Shown here: positions 41,823 to 50,983 of the stretch, piece after piece
Position numbering within the stretch: the first letter of the stretch is position 1
Layout: every line of letters starts with the position of its first letter
From: Acidobacteriaceae bacterium
GTDB lineage: Bacteria > Acidobacteriota > Terriglobia > Terriglobales > Acidobacteriaceae
Assembly (NCBI GenBank): GCA_028283655.1
Contig: JAPWKE010000003.1
Span: forward strand, 1,116,001-1,180,000
Direction: 5' to 3'
Length of the DNA stretch: 64,000 nt
The notes under the pieces: generated by a model
The model's database searches: none
Seen by the model: only the letters and a program-made list of their open reading frames with translations
Told to the model about the DNA's origin: nothing
Position numbers and translations under genes: made by a program

Positions 41823-44800
41823 ATGGCCGCCGAGTTTACGCATCTCCATCTCCACACCGATTATTCGCTCCTCGATGGAGCCTGCGACGTCGACAAGCTC
41901 GCCAAACATCTAAAGAAAATCGGCCAGACCTCGGCCGCCATGACCGACCACGGCAACATCTTTGGAGCCGTGCACTTCTTCGACGCGATGAAGAAGAAGG
42001 ACCTCAAGCCAATCCTCGGCACTGAGCTCTACATCTGTAAGGAAGAAGACCATCGCCGCGAATTCGCGGACCCGCAATCCAAGTACAACCACCTGTTGCT
42101 GCTTGCCGAAAACGAAGTCGGCTACCGCAACCTTGTGCGCCTTACGTCTGAGGCTGCGCTGCATGGTTTCTACAAGAAGCCGCGTGTGTCGAAGAACTTT
42201 CTCGCCAAGCATACCGAGGGCCTGATTTGTCTTTCCGGTTGTCTCGCCGGTGAGCTTCAGCAGAACCTGATGGCAGGGGATTACGAAGGCGCCAAGCGTG
42301 TTGCCGGCGAGTACGAAACGATGTTCGGGCGCGGCAACTTCTTCCTCGAAACACAGGATCACAACCTCGATGTGGACGCGAATGTCGTCAAGCAGATGTT
42401 CCAGCTTGAGAAGGACCTCGACATCCCGCTGATCGCGACCAACGATGCGCATTACATCGAAGACGCGGACTCGCGTGCGCATGAAATCCTGCTCTGCGTG
42501 CAGACCGCGGGCAGCATGAACGACCCGAAGCGCTTCAAGTTCGACACGCAGGAGTTCTACATCAAGACGGCGGAAGAGATGCATCGTCTCTTCGCCGAGC
42601 GGCCTGAAGTCTGCACTCGCACCATGCAGTTCCCGGAACGTTGCAACCTCAAGCTGAAGCCCGTAGATAATCCGTTCCCGCACTTCGATTGCCCGGACGG
42701 CATGGACCTCGATACGCACTTCGAAGACGTCTGCCGCAAGGGTTGGGCGATGCGTCGAAACACCGCGGTGCGCCACCTCGAAGAAACCGGAAAAATTCGC
42801 CACACCATCGCGGAGTACGAAGAGCGGCTGACGCGCGAAATTGAGTGCATCAAGAGCATGAAGTTCCCTGGCTACTTCATGATCGTGTGGGACTTCATCC
42901 GTTACGCGAAGGAGCAGAACATCCCCGTCGGCCCAGGCCGTGGATCGGCTGCAGGCTCTCTCGTCGCGTATGTGATGGAGATCACGGACGTCGATCCGAT
43001 CCAGAACAATCTCCTCTTCGAGCGCTTCCTGAACCCCGAGCGTGTGTCCATGCCTGATATCGATATCGACTTCGAACCCATGCGCCGCGGCGAAGTCATC
43101 GACTATGTAAAAGAGAAGTACGGCATCGACCAGGTCGCGCAGATCATTACCTTCAACACGATGGCTGCGAAGGCTGCGATCAAGGATGTTGGTCGCGCGC
43201 TTGACACGCCGTACGGAGAAGTGGACCGCATCGCGAAGCTCATTCCGCCCACGATCGGCATCACGATCGAGCAGGCGTTGAAGGAGAGCGATCAGCTCGC
43301 GCAGGCTTATGACAGCGACCCAAAGGTGAAGGAGATCATCGACACGGCGCTGCGTCTTGAAGGTCTCGTGCGAGGCGCCGGTGTGCACGCTGCGGGTGTC
43401 GTGATCGCGCCGCAGCCGCTCACAGAGCTGGTTCCCGTGACGCGTACCAAGGACGAAGCCATCGTCACCAGCTATGACATGAAGGCCGTCGAAAAGATGG
43501 GCCTGCTGAAGATGGACTTCCTTGGCCTGACGACGCTGACGGTCATCTACGAATGCCTCAATCTGATCAAAAAAAACCGTGGCGTTGAGATTGACCTCGC
43601 CAAGATCGATCTCGAGGATCAAATCACCTATGAGCGCGTCTTTCATCGCGCACTCACCTCGGGCGTCTTCCAGTTTGAATCCGGCGGCATGCGTGACGTG
43701 CTCCGTCGTTACAAGCCGACTTCCATCGAAGATCTCACCGCGTTGAACGCGCTTTATCGCCCAGGCCCTATTCAGGGCGGCATGATCGACGACTTCATCG
43801 AGCGCAAGTGGGGACGCCGCGCGGTGGAGTTTCCGTTCCCGGAAGTTGAACCGATCCTGCGAGAGACGTTGGGCGTCATCGTCTACCAGGAGCAGGTCAT
43901 GCAGATCTCGTCGGCGATCGGCGGGTACTCGCTGGGCGGCGCCGATTTGCTGCGTCGTGCAATGGGTAAGAAAATTGCTGAGGAGATGGCCAAGCAGCGC
44001 GTTACCTTCATGGAAGGCGCGGCGAAGCTGAAGTTCGATAAGTCGAAGGCCGGTGCGCTCTTCGATCTGATGGAACAGTTCGCAGGGTATGGCTTCAACA
44101 AGTCGCACTCGGCGGCATATGCGTTGCTGGCCTATCAAACGGCCTGGCTGAAGACGCACTACCCGGTCGAGTTCATGGCCGCGCTGCTGACTTCGGAAAC
44201 GTCGAACCCGCAGAACGTCGTGAAGTACATCCAGGAGTGCCGCGAGCTCGGCATCGCGGTCATGCCGCCGGACGTACAGCGATCCGACGCGAGTTTCACC
44301 CCCGCGGGCGACATGATTGTCTTTGGCATGGCGGCGATCAAGAACGTTGGTCAGAACGCGATTCTGTCGATCATCGAAGCGCGCGACGCGCTGAAGGTAG
44401 AAGGGAAGCCAGGCTTCACCACGCTCTGGGAGTTCTGCGAGAAGGTCGATCTGCGCCTAATGAACAAGCGCGTTTTGGAATCGCTTTGCAAAGCCGGCGC
44501 GATGGACGCACTTGGTAATCGTTCGCAGGTCTTTTCGGCGCTCGACAAAGCGATCGAACGTGCCCAGAAGGCTCAGCGCGACGCTCTTAGTGGACAATCC
44601 GGCCTCTTCGGTATGTTTAGCGATGAACCTGCGGCAGGAGCGAAGACAGACGCAGAAGCACTGCCTCTCGCCCCTGACTGGGACGAGCACACACGCCTCC
44701 AAAATGAGAAGGACGTGCTCGGCTTCTTCGTCTCCGGTCACCCCATGGATAAGTACCGCGAGAAGTTGCGGAACATGAAGGTGCTCGACACCGCTACGGC

Positions 44801-45359
44801 CTGCGAGATGAAGCCTGAGCCTGTCGTCTTCTCACGTGGCAAAGCAGAACCTCAGAACGAGATCTCGATTGCTGGCGTGATCACAGGGCTGAAGGTCGCG
44901 AAGTCCAAACGCTCCGGCGAGCTGTACGCCTCGGCGATCCTCGAAGATACCGTCGGCAAGATCGACCTGATCGTCTTCCCGGCAAGCTACGAGAAACTGG
45001 CTGAAAAGCTAAAGATGGAAGTGCCCGTAGTCGTTCGCGGATCACTTCGCGGCGAAGAGGACTCTGCCCCCAAGCTCGCCATTAGCGGCATCACGGCGCT
45101 CGAAGATATCAAAATCAAGTTGCCCGACGCGCTCCGCATCAAGGTACCGCTCCATAGCCCCGACGCCGAACTCCTGCAGAAGCTGCAAGCGCTCTTCGCT
45201 GGCGCACCCGGTACGGGAAAACTTATGCTTCGGCTAGAAGAGCCCGACCAGTTCGCCGTCGATATGGAGCCGCAGGGCGTCATGGTCGCCGCCGACGTCG
45301 CATTCGTGGAGAGTATCGAAGCCTTGATCGGCAAGGGTGCCGTCCAGATCATCCAATAG
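41823..45359 (+). CDS. dnaE: DNA polymerase III alpha subunit
   Basis: The replicative polymerase catalytic subunit, 1178 residues. The N-terminal PHP domain has FTHLHLHTDYSLLDGA and TDHGNI. The polymerase core has GPGRGSAAGSLVAY and the catalytic Asp cluster PDIDIDF (near residue 412). GVQ-type motifs and VGLLKMDFLGLTT, HHH-like GYGFNKSHSAAYA, and a C-terminal OB domain (ISIAGVITGLKVAKSKRSG) follow. It is of the DnaE1 type. The stretch 41910-44159 on the other strand is an unusually long antisense open frame but is a shadow of dnaE. Confidence 0.97.
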   Translation: MAAEFTHLHLHTDYSLLDGACDVDKLAKHLKKIGQTSAAMTDHGNIFGAVHFFDAMKKKDLKPILGTELYICKEEDHRREFADPQSKYNHLLLLAENEVGYRNLVRLTSEAALHGFYKKPRVSKNFLAKHTEGLICLSGCLAGELQQNLMAGDYEGAKRVAGEYETMFGRGNFFLETQDHNLDVDANVVKQMFQLEKDLDIPLIATNDAHYIEDADSRAHEILLCVQTAGSMNDPKRFKFDTQEFYIKTAEEMHRLFAERPEVCTRTMQFPERCNLKLKPVDNPFPHFDCPDGMDLDTHFEDVCRKGWAMRRNTAVRHLEETGKIRHTIAEYEERLTREIECIKSMKFPGYFMIVWDFIRYAKEQNIPVGPGRGSAAGSLVAYVMEITDVDPIQNNLLFERFLNPERVSMPDIDIDFEPMRRGEVIDYVKEKYGIDQVAQIITFNTMAAKAAIKDVGRALDTPYGEVDRIAKLIPPTIGITIEQALKESDQLAQAYDSDPKVKEIIDTALRLEGLVRGAGVHAAGVVIAPQPLTELVPVTRTKDEAIVTSYDMKAVEKMGLLKMDFLGLTTLTVIYECLNLIKKNRGVEIDLAKIDLEDQITYERVFHRALTSGVFQFESGGMRDVLRRYKPTSIEDLTALNALYRPGPIQGGMIDDFIERKWGRRAVEFPFPEVEPILRETLGVIVYQEQVMQISSAIGGYSLGGADLLRRAMGKKIAEEMAKQRVTFMEGAAKLKFDKSKAGALFDLMEQFAGYGFNKSHSAAYALLAYQTAWLKTHYPVEFMAALLTSETSNPQNVVKYIQECRELGIAVMPPDVQRSDASFTPAGDMIVFGMAAIKNVGQNAILSIIEARDALKVEGKPGFTTLWEFCEKVDLRLMNKRVLESLCKAGAMDALGNRSQVFSALDKAIERAQKAQRDALSGQSGLFGMFSDEPAAGAKTDAEALPLAPDWDEHTRLQNEKDVLGFFVSGHPMDKYREKLRNMKVLDTATACEMKPEPVVFSRGKAEPQNEISIAGVITGLKVAKSKRSGELYASAILEDTVGKIDLIVFPASYEKLAEKLKMEVPVVVRGSLRGEEDSAPKLAISGITALEDIKIKLPDALRIKVPLHSPDAELLQKLQALFAGAPGTGKLMLRLEEPDQFAVDMEPQGVMVAADVAFVESIEALIGKGAVQIIQ

Positions 45360-45428
45360 CGAAAACAGGAAGTCTCTTGCCAATACTCCGCGCTGCGGTG
45401 ACACTTGTTCCGTGTGAGGGAATCAAGG

Positions 45429-45887
45429 ATGGAAATGCACCAAGAGGGTTCATCGGCAATTGGGTTCAAGGCACCGCAAGAGCAGCGAGTGGCATATACG
45501 CTGCTGCGTCTCTTCGTCGGTCTGGACTTCTTCGGACATGGCTACGCCCGCATCTTCACCGGCACGTACCTCTCCGGCTTTGCGGACTCCATGGTCAAAT
45601 CCATGACTACAGCGCCGCTTGACCCCAACGTCGTCCACATCGTCGGATATATCATCCCGATCGTTGAAGTCACGCTTGGCGTGCTCTTGCTGCTGGGTCT
45701 TTTCACTCGCTGGACGCTCACGCTCGCCTTCGGCCTCATGTTTGTGTTGATGTTTGGCGTGACCATGAAGCAGGATTGGGCTGCTGCCAGCCAGCAACTC
45801 CTCTACGGGCTCGTCCTCGCCATCCTCCTCTTCGGCCGCGAGCACTACGACCTCTCCTGGCCCTCTCTTTTTCGCCACAAGGCATAA
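45429..45887 (+). CDS. DoxX-like membrane protein
   Basis: About 152 residues from ATG 45429, which follows GAGGGAATCAAGG. Four hydrophobic helices include LLRLFVGLDFFGHGYARIF and VEVTLGVLLLLGLF, with conserved Gly and the RxTL turn (TRWTLTLAFGLMFVLM). These features fit the DoxX/YphA family of small membrane proteins, whose members are linked to thiosulfate:quinone oxidoreduction or redox stress. Partner genes are not obvious here. It lies between dnaE and accA in the same direction. Confidence 0.7.
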   Translation: MEMHQEGSSAIGFKAPQEQRVAYTLLRLFVGLDFFGHGYARIFTGTYLSGFADSMVKSMTTAPLDPNVVHIVGYIIPIVEVTLGVLLLLGLFTRWTLTLAFGLMFVLMFGVTMKQDWAAASQQLLYGLVLAILLFGREHYDLSWPSLFRHKA

Positions 45888-45928
45888 TCGCCGCCGATGC
45901 ACCGCTGGCTTCGATACAATGAAGCGCG

Positions 45929-46774
45929 ATGGCAGCAGATCAGAAAACGGCCCCCGTAGCGCCTGATGTCGTGCCCGAAGCCTGGCTTCGCACGGAAGTC
46001 GCGCGGCACCCGCAGCGACCTTACCCGATGGATTACATCGAAGCGCTCTTTACCGACTTCAGCGAGATCCACGGCGACCGCCGGTTTGCGGACGATGCCG
46101 CGATGACCGCTGGCATGGCGCATTTCCACGGAACGCCCGTCATGGTCATCGGCAACCTGAAGGGGCGCTCGCTCAAAGAGCGCGTTGAGCGCAAGTTTGG
46201 CTCTCCCGACCCGGAAGGCTACCGGAAGGCTCTTCGCACCATGAAGATCGCCGAAAAGTACGGCCACCCCATCTTCACTTTCATCGACCTCGCCGGAGCG
46301 AACCCCGGACTCGGTGCCGAAGAACGCGGGCAGGGCGAAGCGATCGCACGCAACCTGCTGGAGATGTCCCGTCTCCGTGTTCCCACCATCGCCACCATCA
46401 CCGGCGAAGGCGGCTCCGGCGGTGCTCTTGCCCTGGCCGTGACCGATCGCGTCCTGATGCTGGAGAATGCAATCTACTCGGTGATCTCCCCCGAGGGGTG
46501 CGCCTCGATCATGTGGAAGGACGCAGCCAAGCGCCAGAAGGCAGCCGAAGCGCTACGTTACACCGCCGTCGACGTGCAGAAGTTTGGCTGTGTTGACGAC
46601 GTGATTCCTGAGCCCGCAGGCGGCGCACACACCGACCCCGCGCTCATGATGCAGTTGATGGACGAACGTCTGCAACGGCACTTTGCACAACTGCAGAGTT
46701 TATCGCTCGACGACCTTCTAACGGCCCGCTACGAGAAGTTCCGCAACCTGGCGCAGTTCTACACACAGGCCTGA
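45929..46774 (+). CDS. accA: Acetyl-CoA carboxylase carboxyltransferase subunit alpha
   Basis: Carboxyltransferase alpha subunit; transfers CO2 from carboxybiotin to acetyl-CoA to make malonyl-CoA. The 281-residue protein carries HPQRPYPMDYIEALFTDFSEIHGDR, FGSPDPEGYRKALRTMKIAEKYG, ITGEGGSGGALAL and SVISPEGCASIMWKD, all of the AccA crotonase fold. It lacks the ~40-residue N-terminal extension of E. coli AccA. The beta subunit (accD) is not in the window. ATG 45929 follows a GAAGCGCG region with no strong ribosome site. Confidence 0.95.
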   Translation: MAADQKTAPVAPDVVPEAWLRTEVARHPQRPYPMDYIEALFTDFSEIHGDRRFADDAAMTAGMAHFHGTPVMVIGNLKGRSLKERVERKFGSPDPEGYRKALRTMKIAEKYGHPIFTFIDLAGANPGLGAEERGQGEAIARNLLEMSRLRVPTIATITGEGGSGGALALAVTDRVLMLENAIYSVISPEGCASIMWKDAAKRQKAAEALRYTAVDVQKFGCVDDVIPEPAGGAHTDPALMMQLMDERLQRHFAQLQSLSLDDLLTARYEKFRNLAQFYTQA

Positions 46775-46780
46775 TCGGTA

Positions 46781-46838
46781 ACGCAGCGTTCTTCGCTGCG
46801 TCTGAATATCTAGATAGCAACGCACGCGTCAGCTATCT
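46781..46838 (+). terminator. Tandem hairpins downstream of accA
   Basis: The first is ACGCAGCG-TTCTT-CGCTGCGT (46781-46801). The second is AGATAGC with GCTATCT (46812-46818 and 46832-46838), followed by TT. They lie between accA and the CPBP gene and probably end the accA transcript, though the T tract is weak. Confidence 0.6.
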
Positions 46839-46857
46839 TTCGGAGTTAAGAAGACCT

Positions 46858-47931
46858 TTGTCGAACACCCCAGTCAAGCTCGCCACACCGCGTATGTTGC
46901 ACCTCGCGCTGTTTGCGACCGGCCTGCTATGGCTTTTTGCCGCTCATACAGCCGCAGCACATGCCGCTCGCGGCTTCTCCACGCTCCTGTCGCTGCCGCT
47001 GCTGGATCATCTCCTGCGTGCAGTGTTTGAACTGCTACTGCTCCTCGCTGGCTTCACCGCGTTGGAGTGGATCGCGACCCGGCAGGGAAGCCTGAGCCAG
47101 ACAAATGCGTTGCCTTGGCGCGCCACCACCGGGCGAGAGTTCCGACTCGGCTTTGCGTTGGGTTGGGCGATGCTCGTCGCTGTAGCTCTGCTCATCGTCG
47201 TCTTCGGACAGCTTCACTCGCTCTTTTGGTTCGCCGGGCGCGCCTGGATGATCGCAGCCATCGAAATCCTTACGTTGGCGCTCTCCACTCTCGTCGCAGA
47301 GATCGCCTTCCGCGGCTTCCTCTTCCGCGAACTGATCAACGCCGTCGGCGAAGTCGCCGCCATGGTTCTCATGGCGATGATCTATGCCTTAGTCTCGTCT
47401 TTTTCTCCGAACTCGGGAAGCCTCAGCGTCACAGTCGTGTTCATCTTTGGCTTCCTTTATTCCATCGCCTATCTGCGTACCCACGCACTCTGGACAGGCT
47501 GGGGAATCCACTTCGGCTGGACCGTCATGATGGGCGTCTTCTTCGGCCTCCCGATCATGAGTTCCGGCGTCTACTCGAGCGTTGTCTCCAGTGATCTTTC
47601 CGGACCTGCCTGGCTGAACGGTGGCGTCTTCGGCCCGGATGGCTCGACGCTGGCCATCGCTGCGGCTCTGGGTGGCATGGCCGTTCTGTACCAGATGACC
47701 CGTGAGTTCTCCTGGCAGTACACCCATACGCCGATCGTGGCCGGTGGCTACGCGGTAGACCCGCCACCACCAGCGGAGCACCTCGCTCTGGAGCGTTCTG
47801 CATCGTTCTCTTCGCCAGCGGCTCCGGCCTCTCTCATCCAGATCCAGGCCGCCACCTCGCAGACCTCATCCACGGTCGCAGCCATCGACAAGCATTTGCG
47901 TACAGGAAACTCCGAACCTCCTGTCGAATAA
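46858..47931 (+). CDS. CPBP-family intramembrane protease-like protein
   Basis: A 357-residue polytopic membrane protein starting at TTG 46858 behind GGAGTTAAG. The CPBP (Rce1-like) motif 1 reads LVAEIAFRGFLFREL. The usual EExxxR is here AExxxR, so the first glutamate is Ala. Further motifs are YALVSSFSPNSGSL and TGWGIHFGWTVMMGVFFG with a conserved His. The motif change raises doubt about proteolytic activity. The C-terminal ~80 residues are soluble and rich in Ser/Ala/Pro. No processing substrate can be inferred. Confidence 0.7.
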   Translation: MSNTPVKLATPRMLHLALFATGLLWLFAAHTAAAHAARGFSTLLSLPLLDHLLRAVFELLLLLAGFTALEWIATRQGSLSQTNALPWRATTGREFRLGFALGWAMLVAVALLIVVFGQLHSLFWFAGRAWMIAAIEILTLALSTLVAEIAFRGFLFRELINAVGEVAAMVLMAMIYALVSSFSPNSGSLSVTVVFIFGFLYSIAYLRTHALWTGWGIHFGWTVMMGVFFGLPIMSSGVYSSVVSSDLSGPAWLNGGVFGPDGSTLAIAAALGGMAVLYQMTREFSWQYTHTPIVAGGYAVDPPPPAEHLALERSASFSSPAAPASLIQIQAATSQTSSTVAAIDKHLRTGNSEPPVE

Positions 47932-48097
47932 TTCCAGTCAACGGTAGGAAAGAGGGCTCTAAGCTGATCCCTCCCAAAGCCGAAACGATGGTAGACTAGA
48001 ACCTGTGCTTCCGCCCGGCTTTACGCCGCGGAGATGCCTGAACGGCCAAGGCCTGACAGTGCAAAGCAGACCACATTAAGATTACGGAGAAGTTCCA

Positions 48098-48277
48098 ATG
48101 GCCAAGATTGCCAAGACCGGTGACCGCAAGAAGGTCATGGATACGCAGAAGAGCACCGATTGCCCGAAGTGCGCAAAGCCCACCCGCATCGTTAAGCGTG
48201 TAAAGGACCGCGAGCGCGGTACCCCAGGCGGCGTTTACATTTCGTGCTCAGCTTGCGAATTTTTCGAGAAGCTGTAA
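48098..48277 (+). CDS. Small zinc-ribbon protein, 59 residues
   Basis: ATG 48098 follows GGAG with 9-nt spacing. The protein begins MAKIAKTGDRKKV and has two CxxC knuckles, CPKC (22-25) and CSAC (50-53), separated by a basic stretch (TRIVKRVKDRERG). This is the pattern of a four-Cys zinc ribbon. The basic surface suggests RNA, ribosome or DNA contact. I do not recognise a named family; it is not a standard bL33 or bL36. A textbook terminator follows, so it is a monocistronic gene. The 166-bp gap before it presumably holds its promoter. Confidence 0.75.
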   Translation: MAKIAKTGDRKKVMDTQKSTDCPKCAKPTRIVKRVKDRERGTPGGVYISCSACEFFEKL

Positions 48278-48303
48278 CCAGAAGATAGCCAAGAAAAGAT
48301 CGT

Positions 48304-48331
48304 AAAAAGCCCACCACCAGGTGGGCTTTTT
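48304..48331. terminator. Intrinsic terminator of the zinc-ribbon gene
   Basis: AAAAAGCCCACC-ACCA-GGTGGGCTTTTT: a perfect stem with A and T tracts, 26 bp after the stop. It is symmetrical, so it could work in both directions. Confidence 0.95.
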
Positions 48332-48463
48332 CGCGTCTGGAAGCGTCCTACAGAAGTCGCCGTACCAGGGGTTCCGCCGCGGGTACATAAATCGGTTGTC
48401 GCGCTTGACGACCGTCCCGTTCAGAAGGCAAACTCCCATGCGGTAGTAGGAGAGCAGAACCAG

Positions 48464-49363
48464 ATGTCGACCAGCAGCATTGTTTCACCCGTCTCAGAAG
48501 TTTTCGCCGCCACCCCTCACTTCACCCGCCCAACATTCCTCATGTGTCCCCCTGAGTGGTACAGCGTTGAGTACGCCATCAATCCCTGGATGGCGGGGAA
48601 TGTGAACCGATCCAGTCGCGATCTGGCCTTCGCTCAATGGAAGGGAATCCATAACGTTCTTCGCAGCGTGGCAGACGTTCGTCTGCTGCACCCCGAACCC
48701 GGCTGCCCGGACATGGTCTTCCTGGGCCACGGCGCCCTGATTCATAGCGGTATTGCGGCCGTCTCCAGCTTTAGCCACTCCCAGCGCCAGGTTGAATCGA
48801 AGTTTCTTCGCAAGTGGCTTGGCGAGCATGGCTTCCTGCTCTGGAACACGCCTGCGCAGACCGCGTTCGAAGGCGAAGGTGACGTAGCCTTCAGCACCAG
48901 CGGCGACGTCCTGTGGGCTGCGCACGGCGTGCGCACCTGCCCGGCAGCGCATGCGCATGTGGCGGACGCCTGGCACGTTCCGGTGCACTCTCTGCACCTG
49001 GTAGACCCACGTTTCTACCACCTCGATACCTGCTTCATGCCCCTCAGCGATAACTTCGTGCTGTACTACCCGGCTGCTTTCGACACGGCATCACGCGCCG
49101 CTATCGAGCGCTACTACCCGGAAGAGAAGCGGATTATCGTGAGTGAGCGCGACGCCACCCGCATGGCCTGCTGTGCGCTCAATATCGGTCGCACCGTCTT
49201 CACAGGCGAAGTGTCGAAGGAACTTGCTATGCGCCTCTTTGACGCAGGCTTCGACGTCGTCCAACTGGAGCTCTCCGAGTTCATCAAGGGAGGCGGCGGC
49301 GCTAAGTCGCTGGCGCTTCGCCTCAGCGATCTGCCGGTGACACACAGCAAGTTGCAAGCCTGA
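48464..49363 (+). CDS. Amidinotransferase/DDAH-fold protein with Ser at the nucleophile position
   Basis: 299 residues matching the dimethylarginine dimethylaminohydrolase-like group of the guanidino-modifying superfamily. Motifs are LMCPPEWYSVEYAINPWM (substrate-binding start), FEGEGD (acidic pair), HLDTCFMPLSD (catalytic His), and a C-terminal GGGGAKSLALRL. In relatives I know, the last motif carries the catalytic Cys (GGG..xCLTL). Here the codon at 49307-49309 is TCG, Ser282, so the Cys-dependent chemistry should be lost or altered. An AGGAG site precedes ATG 48464. It is monocistronic, ended by the palindrome at 49378. Confidence 0.8.
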   Translation: MSTSSIVSPVSEVFAATPHFTRPTFLMCPPEWYSVEYAINPWMAGNVNRSSRDLAFAQWKGIHNVLRSVADVRLLHPEPGCPDMVFLGHGALIHSGIAAVSSFSHSQRQVESKFLRKWLGEHGFLLWNTPAQTAFEGEGDVAFSTSGDVLWAAHGVRTCPAAHAHVADAWHVPVHSLHLVDPRFYHLDTCFMPLSDNFVLYYPAAFDTASRAAIERYYPEEKRIIVSERDATRMACCALNIGRTVFTGEVSKELAMRLFDAGFDVVQLELSEFIKGGGGAKSLALRLSDLPVTHSKLQA

Positions 49364-49377
49364 AACTGATCCCCAAG

Positions 49378-49413
49378 AGGGAAAGGCCCCATCCTAGGAT
49401 GGGGCCTTTCCCT
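49378..49413. terminator. Bidirectional terminator, 36-bp perfect palindrome
   Basis: Two 18-bp arms with core ATCCTAGGAT and no spacer, followed by TTT on the forward strand. It lies between the convergent amidinotransferase-fold gene (stop 49363) and rlpA (stop 49431). Confidence 0.9.
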
Positions 49414-49430
49414 TTTGACCAGACGTCGAA

Positions 49431-50006
49431 TTACTGCGTCGCTGTCTGGTCGGATTTGTTCTGAGTCAGCTGGGCAACTTCAGTGAGCGGATGGCCGAAC
49501 TTGTCGACCGGCTCAATCTTGACCTTCGCGGTTCCGCTGAAGCCGAGCTTTTCGGCAGCGGCGTGCGAAAGATCAAGAACTGCATTGTTCACCCACGGGC
49601 CACGATCCGTAACTCGAACCATGGTGGACCGCTTGTTCTTCAGATTGGTTACCCGGATCCAACTTCCCAAAGGAAGGGTCCGGTGGGCTGCGGTGAGTTC
49701 GTTCTCGTTGAACGTATCCCCATTCGCCGTTTTACGGCCGTTAAAATCCCCGCCGTACCAGGTAGCTTTTCCAACTTCGAACCAATGACGCTTCGCAGGC
49801 TTAGCGGTGACAGTTTGCACTGCCGATGCCGTAACCTTCGAGGTCGTCGGAGCTGCCGAGACTGATGCCGTCACACCGAGCGCCAAACCAAGCATGGTCG
49901 CCCGAGCGTGATGACTTCTGGTTCCAGCCGTGCCTACCGCAAGTCGAGCCAAAGCTCGCGAGCGAGAGAGCACAGTCCGGGTTCGAGTCCGTCTTTGTTC
50001 GCTCAT
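49431..50006 (-). CDS. rlpA: RlpA-like septal ring lytic transglycosylase
   Basis: About 190 residues. An N-terminal Arg-rich stretch (MSEQRRTRTRT), a hydrophobic segment (MLGLALGVTASVSAA), and a double-psi beta-barrel (about 85-170). The barrel has KATWYGGDFNGRKTANGDTFN, LTAAHRTLPLGSWIRVTNL and the catalytic region VRVTDRGPW, characteristic of RlpA enzymes that cut denuded glycan strands. There is no SPOR domain and no obvious lipobox Cys. The start is ATG 50006 or ATG 50051. I chose 50006 because it fits the export signal better. Confidence 0.85.
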   Translation of the reverse strand: MSEQRRTRTRTVLSRSRALARLAVGTAGTRSHHARATMLGLALGVTASVSAAPTTSKVTASAVQTVTAKPAKRHWFEVGKATWYGGDFNGRKTANGDTFNENELTAAHRTLPLGSWIRVTNLKNKRSTMVRVTDRGPWVNNAVLDLSHAAAEKLGFSGTAKVKIEPVDKFGHPLTEVAQLTQNKSDQTATQ

Positions 50007-50155
50007 ACCTATATTGTCCTTGCGTGAATTTGCTAAGTCAAACAACCTCATGGACTTAGCGAGGTTCTCCTCTTGTAATTCACCGCTCGATGTGGTACAC
50101 CATTCTCAAGAAAGTTCTTGACATACGGAGGCCGTTTTCCCGCGTTTTTGCGCTG

Positions 50156-50983
50156 ATGCCAACTGCATCCAAAGCGGCTTCTCCCCCTGTTTTGCTCTCC
50201 ATCGCCGGATTCGATCCGTCGTCGGGGGCAGGAATCACTGCGGATTTAGCGGTCTTCGGAGCACACCACTGCTTCGGAACCAGCGCGATTTCGGTGATGA
50301 CGGTGCAATCTACCCGTGGAGTTGCCGGGGTTGAAGAATCGTGTCCCGATCTTTTGGGGCGGACTTTAGCCCACCTCACGGAAGATCTTCCACCGGACGG
50401 AATTAAGATCGGGGCGCTCGGTAGTCAAAAACTGGCCGAAAAAGTATTTTTCTTGCTTGGGGCATTTCCCTCGATTCCTGTCGTTTTCGACCCGGTTTTA
50501 CTCTCATCCTCCGGAAAACCACTCTTTGCCCTGGAAGACATTCCTGCCCTGAAAAGCGGTTTGCTGAACCGCGTGAGTTGGATCACACCCAACTGGGCAG
50601 AGCTGGCTTTGCTCTCCGGCAGGCCGGTCGGGAACCGGGAAGAAGCAGAGTTGGCCGCTGATGAACTTGCCGCTCTTTTCCCGAAGCTCAACATCGTAGC
50701 AACAGGTGGAGATCAGAAGCATCCGGCGGATCTTGTCCGCCTCTTTGATGGGGAAAAGCAATGGTTGGAAGGCGAGCACATCGACTCAACCAGCACACAC
50801 GGAACAGGCTGCGCTTTTTCTTCTTCGCTACTCGCGAACCTTGTGCTCGGGCAAGAGCCCTTCACAGCGGCGTCTAACGCAAAAGCTTTCGTCACCGAAG
50901 CTATTCGCTGCGCACCCAGAATTGGCCATGGCAGGGGACCACTCGACCTTCTTTGGCCCCTTCGTCAAGGATCGTCCGCCTAG
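50156..50983 (+). CDS. thiD: Hydroxymethylpyrimidine/phosphomethylpyrimidine kinase
   Basis: Phosphorylates HMP and HMP-P in thiamine synthesis. LSIAGFDPSSGAGITADLAVF is the conserved N terminus, GIKIGALGS, WITPNWAELALLSG and DSTSTHGTGCAFSSSLLANL (GTGC anion hole) follow. The frame opens at 50090; ATG 50156 (MPTASKAA) gives a standard 275-residue length. A TTGACA hexamer at about 50118-50123 could be a -35 element, but no good -10 sits at 17 bp. thiS follows 88 bp downstream. I see no TPP riboswitch in the leader. Confidence 0.93.
   Translation: MPTASKAASPPVLLSIAGFDPSSGAGITADLAVFGAHHCFGTSAISVMTVQSTRGVAGVEESCPDLLGRTLAHLTEDLPPDGIKIGALGSQKLAEKVFFLLGAFPSIPVVFDPVLLSSSGKPLFALEDIPALKSGLLNRVSWITPNWAELALLSGRPVGNREEAELAADELAALFPKLNIVATGGDQKHPADLVRLFDGEKQWLEGEHIDSTSTHGTGCAFSSSLLANLVLGQEPFTAASNAKAFVTEAIRCAPRIGHGRGPLDLLWPLRQGSSA

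Noticed and set aside
41910-44159. A 749-codon open frame antisense to dnaE
   Set aside because: It lies wholly inside dnaE on the opposite strand, encodes no recognisable domain, and its open state follows from GC-rich codon bias in the real gene.
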